Part shown: piece after piece, positions 16,030-24,175 of the stretch
How positions within the stretch are numbered: the stretch's first letter is position 1
Layout of the letters: every line of letters starts with the position of its first letter
From: JAWXCE01 sp033764775
GTDB lineage: Bacteria; Pseudomonadota; Alphaproteobacteria; Rhizobiales; Rhodomicrobiaceae
Direction: 5' to 3'
NCBI GenBank assembly: GCA_033764775.1
Contig: JANRIQ010000003.1
Location: 62,001 to 126,000 of the forward strand
Length of the DNA stretch: 64,000 nucleotides
Notes under the pieces: model-generated
Told to the model about the DNA's origin: nothing
The model's input: only the letters and a program-made list of their open reading frames with translations
The model's database searches: none
Made by a program: the position numbers and the translations under genes

Positions 16030-18516
16030 ATGGTTGCAGACAACATGACCAGCGGCGCATCGCAGACAGGCGGCCGTATCGCGCTCGCCGCCGCTCTCAC
16101 GGCGGCGCTGGCGGCGGCGGCCGTCGCGGCCGTCCTATCCGGCGACGCCCTCGCGCCGGCCATGATGGCGGCGTTGACATTGTGCGCGGCCTTCGGCGTT
16201 TTTTCGGCGCTACTCTTCGCTTTTTCGCTTTTTCCCGCGCGAGGCGGGCGGGAGGCGGGCGTCGACGCGGCGTGTTTCCTCGACGCAAGCCCGGACGGAT
16301 GCGCCGTCGCCGCGCCCCAGGGCAAGGTGGCCTACGCCAATCCGGCCTATCGCCGGCTGATGGGCGAGGGCGCCGACATTTACGCAGGTCTCGACCGTAT
16401 CGCGTCCGCCTGGGGCGGCTCCGCGGAGGCGGCGTTCCGGCTGACGCGGGCGGCGCGGCGCGGGCGGCCGCTCACCGAGGAGTTCGCCATCGGCGGCGAT
16501 GGGGGCGGCGCCGTGCTCCGGGTGTCCGTCGCACCCATCGGCGCGGGCAGGCGGGCGCTCAACGGCTGGCGCTTCGAGGATGTGACGGCGGAGCGGCGCG
16601 CGCGGGCCGACGAAACGGCGAAGCTCGCCTTCGCCAGCGCGGTGCTGAGCGAGCTCGATGTGGGCGCCGCCGTGATCGACGAGAGCGGCGGCTTCGTGTT
16701 CGCCAATGCGGTGCTGGCCGACTGGCTCGACGCGGAGTCGCTGGCCGGCGCCGCCCTGGCTGATTTCATGCCGGGCGGCCGGGACGATTTCGCCCGGCGC
16801 TTCGACGTGAGCGTGAGCCGCACCGAGGCCGCCGCCGTCAATATGGATCTGGTCGCCAAGGACGGCTCGGCTTTTCCCGCGCGCATGATCTACACCACCG
16901 GGACGGGCGAGGACGGGGCCCCGCGCATGCCGGCGCTGTTCCTCAATCAGCAGTCCGCCGCCCATGCGGACGAGCGTGGGGCGCGGGCGGGCGAGGCGCA
17001 GTTCCTGAAACTGTTTCAATCCGCGCCGATCGCCATGGGCAAGGCGAACGCCGACGGCCGCCTGGTTTTCATCAACGCCAGCATGAAGGACCTGCTCGGC
17101 GCGGAGAGCGCAGACCCGGAGGGCGCGTCCCTCATTGAGATGGTGGCCGAGAAATCCCGCCCGCAGCTCATGAAGGCGCTCGCCCACGCGGCGGCGGGCA
17201 AGGCCGGCGCTGTGTCCGTGCCGATCGTGGTGGAGGGTGAGCCGCAACGCTCCGGCCGGCTTTACGTGTGCGCCGCGCCCAACGCCCGCCGGCTGAACGG
17301 CGACGGCCTAGCCATGGTTTACGGCGTGGACACCTCCGAGCAGCGCCATCTTGAGGAGCAGATCGCGCAAAGCCAGAAGATGCAGGCGGTCGGGCAATTG
17401 GCCGGCGGGGTCGCGCACGACTTCAACAACATCCTGACGGCGATCATCGGCTTTTCCGAGCTGCTGCTGGCGAAGCACCGGCCCGGCGATCCGGCCTTCC
17501 AGGACATCATGAACATCCGGAACAACGCCAATCGCGCGGCGGGGCTTGTGCGCCAGCTGCTGGCGTTCTCCCGTAAGCAGACGCTGCGCCCGCGTGTGGT
17601 TTCGATCACCGACGTGATCGAGGACGCGACGATTTTGCTCCAGCGCGTGTTGGAGGAGAAGGTGACGCTTGAGGTGATCCACGGCCGCGATTTGTGGGAG
17701 GTGAAGGCGGACGAAAACCAACTCAACCAAGTGATCGTCAACCTGGCCGTGAACGCCCGAGACGCCATGCCGAACGGGGGCAAGATCATCATCCGCACGG
17801 CGAATGTGAGCGAACGCGAGGCGACGAAGCTTGCAGGCGCCGGCCTTCCGCCCGGCGAGTACGTGATGTGCGAGGTGGCCGACGCGGGCTGCGGAATCCC
17901 TGCGGACAAGCTGGAGAAGATTTTCGAGCCGTTCTACACGACGAAAGAGGTCGGCAAGGGCACGGGCCTTGGCCTATCCACCGTCTATGGCATTGTTCAG
18001 CAGACGGGGGGGCACATCACGGTCGAGAGCGAGCTGGACGTCGGAACCTCATTCAAGGTTTATCTGCCGCGGTTCTCCCCGGCTGAGATGGACACTCCAG
18101 CGCCAAAGGTTGAGAAGAAGGAAAAGCCGCGCGATTTGACCGGCACGGGCACCGTGCTGCTGGTTGAGGACGAGGACGCGGTGCGCGCTTTTGCGGCGCG
18201 GGCGCTGGCCACGCGCGGATACAAGGTGCTGGAGGCGGTGAGCGGCGTCGACGCGCTGCGGGCGATGGAGCGGCACGGACCCGAGATCGACCTGGTGATC
18301 AGCGACGTGGTTATGCCGGAAATGGACGGCCCCGCGCTTCTCAAGCGTCTGCGCGCGCAAAATCCGGACATCAAATTCATCTTCATTTCGGGCTACGCCG
18401 AAGACGCGTTCAAAGGCGCCATCACCGAGAGCGAGCAATTCACATTCCTGCCCAAACCGTTCTCCTTGAAACAACTGGCGGCGGCAGTGAAGGAAGCGCT
18501 GTCGTCTGCGGTCTGA
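16030..18516 (+). CDS. cckA: Cell-cycle hybrid histidine kinase CckA
   Basis: An 828-residue membrane hybrid kinase. Two membrane helices lie near 10-65, then PAS-like sensor regions (about 80-440). The phospho-acceptor block GGVAHDFNNILT follows (His463), then the HATPase with DAGCGIP and GTGLGLSTVYGIVQQTGG, and a C-terminal receiver domain (about 700-825) with Asp759 in VISDVVMPEMDG and the conserved FLPKPFS lysine. CckA phosphorylates ChpT, which feeds CtrA and CpdR in alphaproteobacterial cell-cycle control; the VAHDFNNILTAI block and receiver are typical of it. The ATG at 16030 follows GAGG closely; an in-frame GTG 57 bases upstream is less likely. It lies 129 bases before recA. Confidence 0.93.
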   Translation: MVADNMTSGASQTGGRIALAAALTAALAAAAVAAVLSGDALAPAMMAALTLCAAFGVFSALLFAFSLFPARGGREAGVDAACFLDASPDGCAVAAPQGKVAYANPAYRRLMGEGADIYAGLDRIASAWGGSAEAAFRLTRAARRGRPLTEEFAIGGDGGGAVLRVSVAPIGAGRRALNGWRFEDVTAERRARADETAKLAFASAVLSELDVGAAVIDESGGFVFANAVLADWLDAESLAGAALADFMPGGRDDFARRFDVSVSRTEAAAVNMDLVAKDGSAFPARMIYTTGTGEDGAPRMPALFLNQQSAAHADERGARAGEAQFLKLFQSAPIAMGKANADGRLVFINASMKDLLGAESADPEGASLIEMVAEKSRPQLMKALAHAAAGKAGAVSVPIVVEGEPQRSGRLYVCAAPNARRLNGDGLAMVYGVDTSEQRHLEEQIAQSQKMQAVGQLAGGVAHDFNNILTAIIGFSELLLAKHRPGDPAFQDIMNIRNNANRAAGLVRQLLAFSRKQTLRPRVVSITDVIEDATILLQRVLEEKVTLEVIHGRDLWEVKADENQLNQVIVNLAVNARDAMPNGGKIIIRTANVSEREATKLAGAGLPPGEYVMCEVADAGCGIPADKLEKIFEPFYTTKEVGKGTGLGLSTVYGIVQQTGGHITVESELDVGTSFKVYLPRFSPAEMDTPAPKVEKKEKPRDLTGTGTVLLVEDEDAVRAFAARALATRGYKVLEAVSGVDALRAMERHGPEIDLVISDVVMPEMDGPALLKRLRAQNPDIKFIFISGYAEDAFKGAITESEQFTFLPKPFSLKQLAAAVKEALSSAV

Positions 18517-18551
18517 TTGCGCTTTTACGGAAAAACGTCTATTGCGCGCAG

Positions 18552-18566
18552 GAACAAATTGTGCAC
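18552..18566 (+). promoter_or_regulatory. LexA (SOS) box-like site upstream of recA
   Basis: The sequence GAAC-N7-GCAC lies 80 bases upstream of the recA start. The alphaproteobacterial LexA box is GAAC-N7-GAAC, so there is one mismatch in the second half-site. Position and match fit SOS control of recA. The preceding base makes GGAAC, and GTT follows after 16 bases, so a weak EcfG-type promoter reading is also possible. Confidence 0.55.
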
Positions 18567-18645
18567 ATTTGGTTAACGGTCAATAACAACGTAGATCTTC
18601 GGCGGCTTTTCGCCGATGGGTGGGCTGAAACGGGGGTAAGGCGAC

Positions 18646-19731
18646 ATGGATAAGCAAAAGGCGCTTGAGGCGGCGCTGGGTCAGATCGAGCGGAGCTTCG
18701 GCAAGGGCTCGATCATGAAGCTCGGCAAGAACGAGAAAGCTCCGGAGATCGAGGTCATCTCCACCGGCTCGCTGGGCCTCGACATCGCGCTTGGCGTCGG
18801 CGGTCTGCCGCGCGGGCGCGTGATCGAAATTTTTGGCCCGGAGTCGTCCGGCAAGACGACTCTTGCGCTGCACATCATCGCCGAGGCGCAAAAGAAGGGC
18901 GGCGTGTGCGGCTTTATCGACGCGGAGCACGCGCTCGATACGGTTTACGCCCAGAAGCTCGGCGTTAATTTGGACGAAGTCATCGTCTCTCAGCCCGATC
19001 ACGGCGAACAGGCGCTGGAGATCACCGACACGCTGGTGCGATCCGGCGCAATCGACGTTATCGTGGTCGACTCGGTCGCCGCGCTTACGCCCAAAGCCGA
19101 GATCGAGGGCGAGATGGGCGACGTGCTGCCGGGCATGCAGGCGCGGCTCATGAGCCAGGCCCTGCGCAAGCTCACAGGGTCGATCTCGAAATCGCACACG
19201 ATGGTGATCTTTATCAACCAGATCCGCATGAAGATCGGCGTGATGTTCGGCAACCCTGAGACAACGACGGGGGGCAACGCGCTGAAATTCTACGCCTCCG
19301 TGCGCCTCGACATCCGACGCATCGGCGCCATCAAGGAGCGTGACGAGGTCGTCGGCAACCAGACGCGCGTGAAGGTTGTGAAGAACAAGGTCGCGCCGCC
19401 GTTCAAGCAGGTCGAATTCGACATCATGTACGGCGAGGGCGTGTCGAAGACGGGCGAACTGATCGACCTCGGCGTCAAGGCGGGCGTGGTCGAAAAATCC
19501 GGCTCGTGGTTCTCCTTTGAGGGGCAGCGCATCGGGCAGGGACGCGAGAACGCCAAGCTGTTTCTAAAGCAGAACCCGGCGGTCGCCGAGAGCATCGAAC
19601 GCGCCGTCCGCAAGAACGCAGGACTGATCGCCACTCAGATGCTGCAGCGCGGCGAGGACAGCGGCGGGGATGACGATGGGGCGCCGGATATGGACGACGG
19701 CGCCAAGCCCAACGGCAAGAAGCCCCGTTAG
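18646..19731 (+). CDS. recA: Recombinase RecA
   Basis: RecA forms ATP-dependent filaments on single-stranded DNA, drives strand exchange and triggers LexA self-cleavage. The 361-residue product begins with the typical MDKQKALEAALGQIERSFGKGSIMKLG region. It has Walker A GPESSGKT (64-71), the MAW-like block (GRVIEIFGPESSGK) and the DNA-binding loop ISKSHTMVIFINQIRMKIGVMFGNPETTTGG region. It ends in an acidic tail (SGGDDDGAPDMDDG). Length and residues are normal. An SOS-box-like site precedes it. alaS follows 170 bases downstream, the usual alphaproteobacterial order. Confidence 0.99.
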   Translation: MDKQKALEAALGQIERSFGKGSIMKLGKNEKAPEIEVISTGSLGLDIALGVGGLPRGRVIEIFGPESSGKTTLALHIIAEAQKKGGVCGFIDAEHALDTVYAQKLGVNLDEVIVSQPDHGEQALEITDTLVRSGAIDVIVVDSVAALTPKAEIEGEMGDVLPGMQARLMSQALRKLTGSISKSHTMVIFINQIRMKIGVMFGNPETTTGGNALKFYASVRLDIRRIGAIKERDEVVGNQTRVKVVKNKVAPPFKQVEFDIMYGEGVSKTGELIDLGVKAGVVEKSGSWFSFEGQRIGQGRENAKLFLKQNPAVAESIERAVRKNAGLIATQMLQRGEDSGGDDDGAPDMDDGAKPNGKKPR

Positions 19732-19832
19732 GCCCCGAGCAGGTTGTCAGCAAGCGGCCGCGGTCGCGGCTTTAGCTGGACAGCGCGTGCGCCGCGAATT
19801 AGAGGATTTCAAAGCCGCCAGGGTGCGGATTT

Positions 19833-19859
19833 GCCCGCCCGCCATTTTGCTGGGCGGGC
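19833..19859. other. GC-rich hairpin in the recA-alaS leader
   Basis: GCCCGCCC at 19833-19840 pairs perfectly with GGGCGGGC at 19852-19859 around an 11-base loop, 42 bases before the alaS start. No T run follows, so it is not a standard terminator. It could be an mRNA leader element of alaS or a weak recA 3' hairpin. Confidence 0.4.
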
Positions 19860-19901
19860 GCACAACGTGCGGCGCTCCAGCCGCCCGAAGCGAAAACGAC
19901 C

Positions 19902-22568
19902 ATGGCTCGCATCAACGACGTCCGCTCCACATTCCTCGATTTCTTTAAGCGCAACGGCCATGACATCGTGCCGTCCTCGCCGCTCGTGCCGCGCAACGAC
20001 CCGACGCTGATGTTCACCAACGCGGGCATGGTGCAGTTCAAGAACGTGTTCACCGGCGTCGAGACGCGGCCCTACAAGCGCGCCGTCACCTCGCAGAAAT
20101 GCGTGCGCGCGGGCGGCAAGCACAATGACCTCGACAATGTCGGCTATACGGCGCGGCACCACACGTTTTTCGAAATGCTCGGCAACTTTTCCTTCGCCGA
20201 TTACTTCAAGGATGTGGCCATCGAGCTCGCTTGGACGCTCGTCACCAAGGAGTTCGGGCTGGACAAGAAGCGCCTCACCGCCACGGTTTACTCCGAGGAC
20301 GACGAGGCGTTCGGCCTGTGGAAGAAGATCGCCGGGCTGCCCGAGAGCCGCATCATCCGCATCCCGACATCCGATAATTTCTGGTCGATGGGCGACACCG
20401 GCCCCTGCGGCCCTTGCTCAGAAATCTTCTTCGACCACGGCGACAAGATCCCCGGCGGCCCGCCCGGCTCGGCCGAACAGGACGGCGACCGCTTCATCGA
20501 AATCTGGAACCTCGTGTTCATGCAGTTCGAGCAGCTTTCGCCCAACGAGCGGGTCGCGCTGCCGAAGCCGTCCATCGACACTGGCGCCGGGCTGGAGCGC
20601 GTCGCAGCCACGCTGCAGGGCAAGCACGACAACTACGAAACCGACCTGTTCCAGGCGCTGATCCGAGCGTCGGCGGATGCGACGGGCGTTGCGCCGGAGG
20701 GCAAGCACAAGGCGAGTCACCGCGTCATCGCCGATCACTTGCGCGCGTCCTCGTTCCTCATCGCCGACGGCGTGCTGCCATCGAATGAGGGTCGCGGCTA
20801 CGTGCTGCGCCGCATCATGCGCCGGGCGATGCGCCACGCGACGCTGCTCGGCGCGAAAGAGCCGCTGATGCACCGCCTCGTCCCCGCCTTGGTGCGCGAA
20901 ATGGGCGAAGCCTATCCGGAACTGCCGCGCGGCCAAGCCATGATCGCCGAGACGCTGCTGCTGGAGGAAACCCGCTTCCGCAAGACGCTCGATCGCGGCC
21001 TTGTGCTGCTCGATGAGGCGGCAAGCGGCCTGAAAGCCGGGGCGGCGCTGCCCGGCGACGTGGCCTTCAAGCTTTACGACACTTACGGTTTCCCGCTCGA
21101 TCTGACGCAAGACGCGCTAAAGGCGCGCGGCGTTAGCGTAGACGTTGACGGTTTCAACGCCGCTATGGCCCAGCAGAAAGCCGAGGCGCGCAAGAACTGG
21201 GCAGGTTCGGGCGAGGCGGCGACCGAGAAGGTGTGGTTCGAGATCCGCGAGCGCGTGGGCGCGACGGAGTTTCTCGGCTATGCGACGGAGAAGGCGGAAG
21301 GGCAGATCGCAGCCATCGTGAAGGGCGGAAAAGAGGTCAAGTCGCTGAAAAAAGGCGAGGAGGCCGCGCTCGTGATGAACCAGACGCCGTTTTACGCCGA
21401 GTCGGGCGGGCAGGTCGGCGACACCGGCCTCATCCGCGTCGGCAAGGCAGGGCTGTTCCGCGTCACCGACACGAAGAAAAAGCTCGGCGACCTGTTCGTC
21501 CATTTGGGCGTCGCGGAGAAAGGGCCGCTCAAGGTCGGCGACGCGGCGGAGCTTGAGGTCGATCACGCGCGCCGCACGGCCATCCGCGCCAACCACTCGG
21601 CCACGCACCTGGCGCACGAGGCGCTGCGGCAAGTGCTTGGGACGCATGTGGCGCAGAAAGGCTCGTCGGTTGACGACGCGCGCCTGCGCTTCGACTTCTC
21701 GCACACCAAGCCGATGTCGGCGGAGGAGATCGCCCGAGCCGAGGACATGGCGAACGCCATCATCCTTCAGAACGCGCCGGTGGTGACGCGGCTGATGCAG
21801 GTGGACGAGGCGATAGAGTCCGGGGCAATGGCGCTGTTCGGCGAGAAATACGGCGACGAGGTGCGCGTGGTCTCCATGGGCACGGCGCTCGAAGGCGAGA
21901 AAGAGGGCCGCGCCTATTCCGTGGAGCTTTGCGGCGGCACCCACGCGACGCGAACCGGCGACATCGGCCTGTTGAAGATCGTCAGCGAAACCGGCGTCTC
22001 GGCCGGCGTGCGCCGCATAGAGGCGGTGACGGCGGACGCGGCGCGGCGGCATCTGGCCGAGCAGGACGCGCGGCTGCGGGAGATCGCCGACCTCCTGCGC
22101 GTGAAAGCCGAGGACGCGCCCGCGCGCATCGCCGCCCTCATCGAGGAGCGCAAAAAGCTAGAGCGCGAACTGGCCGAGGCGCGCAAGAAGATCGCTCTCG
22201 GCGGCAACGGCGCGGCGCGCGCGGACGACGCCGTGCGCACCGTCGGCGCGGTGAAGCTCCTCGCCCGCACGGTGCACGGCGTTGCGCCGAAAGATTTGCG
22301 CGGGCTGGTGGACGACGGCAAGAAGCAGATCGGCTCCGGCGTCGTCGCCATCGTCGGCGTGTCGGACGACGGCAAGGCGGGCATCGTCGTCGGCGTCACG
22401 GCGGACCTGACGAACGAATACAGCGCGGTCGATCTGGTGCGCGCGGGCGCGGAGGCCATCGGCGGCGCGGGCGGCGGCGGGCGCCCCGACATGGCGCAGG
22501 CGGGCGGGCCGGACGGCGCGCGGGCGGACGCGGCGCTGGAGGCCATCGCGGCTCGCCTCGCCGTGTAG
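19902..22568 (+). CDS. alaS: Alanyl-tRNA synthetase
   Basis: AlaS charges tRNA-Ala and edits mischarged Ser and Gly. The 888-residue product has the class II catalytic domain at the start (RSTFLDFFKRNGHDIVPSS, FTNAGMVQFKNVF, with GTGLERVA-like SIDTGAGLERVAAT). A tRNA-recognition region follows, then the editing domain with zinc motifs HSATH and CGGTH. The C-terminal oligomerisation and DHHA1 domain ends with GGGGRPDMAQAGG. Length is standard. The ATG at 19902 begins the usual motif. It is downstream of recA with a hairpin in the leader. Confidence 0.98.
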   Translation: MARINDVRSTFLDFFKRNGHDIVPSSPLVPRNDPTLMFTNAGMVQFKNVFTGVETRPYKRAVTSQKCVRAGGKHNDLDNVGYTARHHTFFEMLGNFSFADYFKDVAIELAWTLVTKEFGLDKKRLTATVYSEDDEAFGLWKKIAGLPESRIIRIPTSDNFWSMGDTGPCGPCSEIFFDHGDKIPGGPPGSAEQDGDRFIEIWNLVFMQFEQLSPNERVALPKPSIDTGAGLERVAATLQGKHDNYETDLFQALIRASADATGVAPEGKHKASHRVIADHLRASSFLIADGVLPSNEGRGYVLRRIMRRAMRHATLLGAKEPLMHRLVPALVREMGEAYPELPRGQAMIAETLLLEETRFRKTLDRGLVLLDEAASGLKAGAALPGDVAFKLYDTYGFPLDLTQDALKARGVSVDVDGFNAAMAQQKAEARKNWAGSGEAATEKVWFEIRERVGATEFLGYATEKAEGQIAAIVKGGKEVKSLKKGEEAALVMNQTPFYAESGGQVGDTGLIRVGKAGLFRVTDTKKKLGDLFVHLGVAEKGPLKVGDAAELEVDHARRTAIRANHSATHLAHEALRQVLGTHVAQKGSSVDDARLRFDFSHTKPMSAEEIARAEDMANAIILQNAPVVTRLMQVDEAIESGAMALFGEKYGDEVRVVSMGTALEGEKEGRAYSVELCGGTHATRTGDIGLLKIVSETGVSAGVRRIEAVTADAARRHLAEQDARLREIADLLRVKAEDAPARIAALIEERKKLERELAEARKKIALGGNGAARADDAVRTVGAVKLLARTVHGVAPKDLRGLVDDGKKQIGSGVVAIVGVSDDGKAGIVVGVTADLTNEYSAVDLVRAGAEAIGGAGGGGRPDMAQAGGPDGARADAALEAIAARLAV

Positions 22569-22622
22569 GTTGAACTTTTCCCCGGCTCTCGCCGTTGCTC
22601 GCGAGACAACGGGCGCCTGGGC

Positions 22623-22757
22623 ATGGATTTGGCCAAAGACAAAGTCGCGTTCATCATTCTGCGCGCGCGCGAACTGGAGGCGAAGGTCGCGCCCAAGATT
22701 AATCTTACGGAAAAGGAAAGAAGGCATGCAAAACAGCGCATTAACGCCCTGAATTGA
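22623..22757 (+). CDS. Very short protein resembling the N-terminus of DUF3775
   Basis: A 44-codon open frame in the alaS-repeat protein gap. It begins MDLAKDKVAFIILRAREL and ends in a charged tail (LTEKERRHAKQRINALN). The opening strand-helix pattern with F-I-I-x-R-A-R-E resembles the N-terminus of DUF3775 proteins, which are normally about three times longer. It could be a real micro-gene, a truncated remnant, or chance. The ribosome-binding site is weak. It ends three bases before the GGAAC element of the next gene. Confidence 0.35.
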   Translation: MDLAKDKVAFIILRARELEAKVAPKINLTEKERRHAKQRINALN

Positions 22758-22760
22758 TCA

Positions 22761-22785
22761 GGAACTTTTTCGCAAAGGTTGGGTT
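22761..22785 (+). promoter_or_regulatory. Candidate EcfG (general stress sigma factor) promoter
   Basis: GGAAC at 22761-22765 and GTT at 22783-22785 are separated by 17 bases. This matches the alphaproteobacterial EcfG/RpoE2 consensus (GGAAC, 16-17 bases, then an NGTT element). The element ends 37 bases before the ATG of the repeat protein, a suitable leader length. It suggests that gene belongs to the general stress response. Confidence 0.55.
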
Positions 22786-22822
22786 AGCTCGATACCAAAC
22801 CAATGCGGAAAGGGAGTTTTAA

Positions 22823-24076
22823 ATGCCCGCGTATTTTTCAGGAACCATCAACGCGCTTCGAAAGGGCGCGACGCGGATGTCCGTGGACGCCGCCATCAAG
22901 AAAATCGAATCATGGGAAGAGGCTCTGCAAGACGTTGAAATCACTGGCGTGAAGGCGATCTTGCGCGATCTCGCCGCGCTGAAGCGGCAACTTGAGATCG
23001 ACGAGCCCGACGGCGATCGCGTCCGCTCGATCATGGCGCGCCTGGCCGACGGCGCCATGAACATCGCCCGCAAAACCGAGGATCGTTACTCCGACAAGAT
23101 CATGGACCTGGGCGAGGCCCTCGAACAAGCCGCCGAAGAGGACGATGAAGACGGCGGTTATCAAAGCCGCTCCTCCGGCCGTTCTTCCGGTCGCTCGCAA
23201 AGCCAATCGGACGATGGGCGCGGCGAAGTGCGCGATCCCGAGCGCGACGGGCGCTTGAAGCAGAACCGAGACCGCGGTGTCTCCATGCGCGACCGTTATG
23301 AAGATGATGAGGACGATCGCGGCTTGCGCGGGCGCTCCCAATCGCGCAGCAACGGTCAAGGCGGTTCGTCCCGCGGCGGCCGCGACGATGATGAGTATGA
23401 AAGCCGGTCTTCGCGCGGGGGACGCTCGTCTTCGCGCTCCGACAACGGTCAGGGCGAAGTGCGCGACCCCGAGCATGACGGCCGCTTGAAGCAGAACCGC
23501 GACCGCGGCGTGTCCATGAGCAACCAGGGCGGCTCGTCGCGGAGCGGCGGCCGGTATCAGGACGACGAGGAGGAATACTCCTCACGCAACCGATCTTCGT
23601 CGCGCTCAAGCGGCGGACGGTCGCGCAGCGACGACGATCAGGACCGGGATGAGCAAGGGCGCTTCACGCGCGGCGGCCGCCAAGACGGCGATGACGGGCG
23701 CGGCGAAGTGCGCAACCCAGAATATGACGGCCGCCTCAAGCAAAACCGCGATCGCGGCGTGTCGATGAACAGCCAAGGCGGCGGGTCGCGTTCTAGCGGC
23801 GGCGGGCGGTCTGGCGGCGGTTCGCAATCGCACGGCGGCGGCATGGAGTATGACGAGGAGGCCGATCGCTACCGCGACGAGCAGGGCCGCTTCGTATCCG
23901 ACGACGAGGGCGAAGGCGGTTCGCGCGGCGGCGGCCGCTCCGGCGGTCGCGGTCAAAGTCAAGGCGGCCAGCGTTCGCGTTCGCGCTACGAGGACGACGA
24001 GGACGACGTGCAGCAGGGCGGCCAAGGCCGAGTAAAAGACCCGGAGCACGACCGTCGGCTGAGCCAAAATCGCTAA
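22823..24076 (+). CDS. RSGD-rich, repeat-containing disordered protein, function unknown
   Basis: A 417-residue protein. Residues 1-105 form a folded-looking helical region (SVDAAIKKIESWEEALQDVEITGVKAILRDLAALKRQ). The rest is low-complexity, rich in Arg, Ser, Gly, Asp and Gln and surely disordered. A 24-residue motif beginning G-x-GEVR-D/N-PE and ending QNRDRGVSM occurs three times, and a shortened fourth copy forms the C-terminus. Between them are SRS/RGG-like runs and two R/D-DEQGRF motifs seen in alphaproteobacterial stress proteins. The start has AAAGGGAG at good distance, and an EcfG-type promoter precedes it. A strong terminator separates it from the Ku gene. I do not recognise the family. 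The composition suggests nucleic-acid binding or condensate formation, which is inference only. Confidence 0.8.
   Translation: MPAYFSGTINALRKGATRMSVDAAIKKIESWEEALQDVEITGVKAILRDLAALKRQLEIDEPDGDRVRSIMARLADGAMNIARKTEDRYSDKIMDLGEALEQAAEEDDEDGGYQSRSSGRSSGRSQSQSDDGRGEVRDPERDGRLKQNRDRGVSMRDRYEDDEDDRGLRGRSQSRSNGQGGSSRGGRDDDEYESRSSRGGRSSSRSDNGQGEVRDPEHDGRLKQNRDRGVSMSNQGGSSRSGGRYQDDEEEYSSRNRSSSRSSGGRSRSDDDQDRDEQGRFTRGGRQDGDDGRGEVRNPEYDGRLKQNRDRGVSMNSQGGGSRSSGGGRSGGGSQSHGGGMEYDEEADRYRDEQGRFVSDDEGEGGSRGGGRSGGRGQSQGGQRSRSRYEDDEDDVQQGGQGRVKDPEHDRRLSQNR
23216..24073 (+). repeat. Four coding direct repeats (72, 72, 72 and 48 bases)
   Basis: Copies lie at 23216-23287, 23447-23518, 23696-23767 and, shortened and more diverged, 24026-24073. 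Each full copy encodes the same 24-residue motif with a few changes (for example RDPERD, RDPEHD, RNPEYD). They are in frame and separated by 159, 177 and 258 bases, all multiples of three. Many third positions differ between copies, so the protein motif, not the DNA, appears to be conserved. Confidence 0.85.
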
Positions 24077-24098
24077 TGACGATGCGCCTTGCGGGAAA

Positions 24099-24157
24099 CC
24101 GCGAGGCGCTTCCCGCGTTTAAGTCGGCCGCGGCGTTTTCCGCCTCGCGGCTTTTTT
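24099..24157 (+). terminator. Rho-independent terminator of the repeat-protein gene
   Basis: CCGCGAGGCG (24099-24108) pairs perfectly with CGCCTCGCGG (24141-24150) and is followed directly by CTTTTTT. The 32-base loop can form smaller hairpins. It sits 22 bases after the repeat-protein stop and 18 bases before the Ku start. Confidence 0.8.
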
Positions 24158-24175
24158 GCGTTGTATGGAGTCAAC

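Noticed and set aside
18571..18590. CtrA-box-like sequence (TTAAC...AATAAC) upstream of recA
   Set aside because: Spacing and half-sites do not fit TTAA-N7-TTAA.
23216..24073. CRISPR-like spaced direct repeats
   Set aside because: The repeats are 72 bases, in frame, vary at third codon positions and have spacers of 159-258 bases that encode similar low-complexity protein. No cas genes are near.
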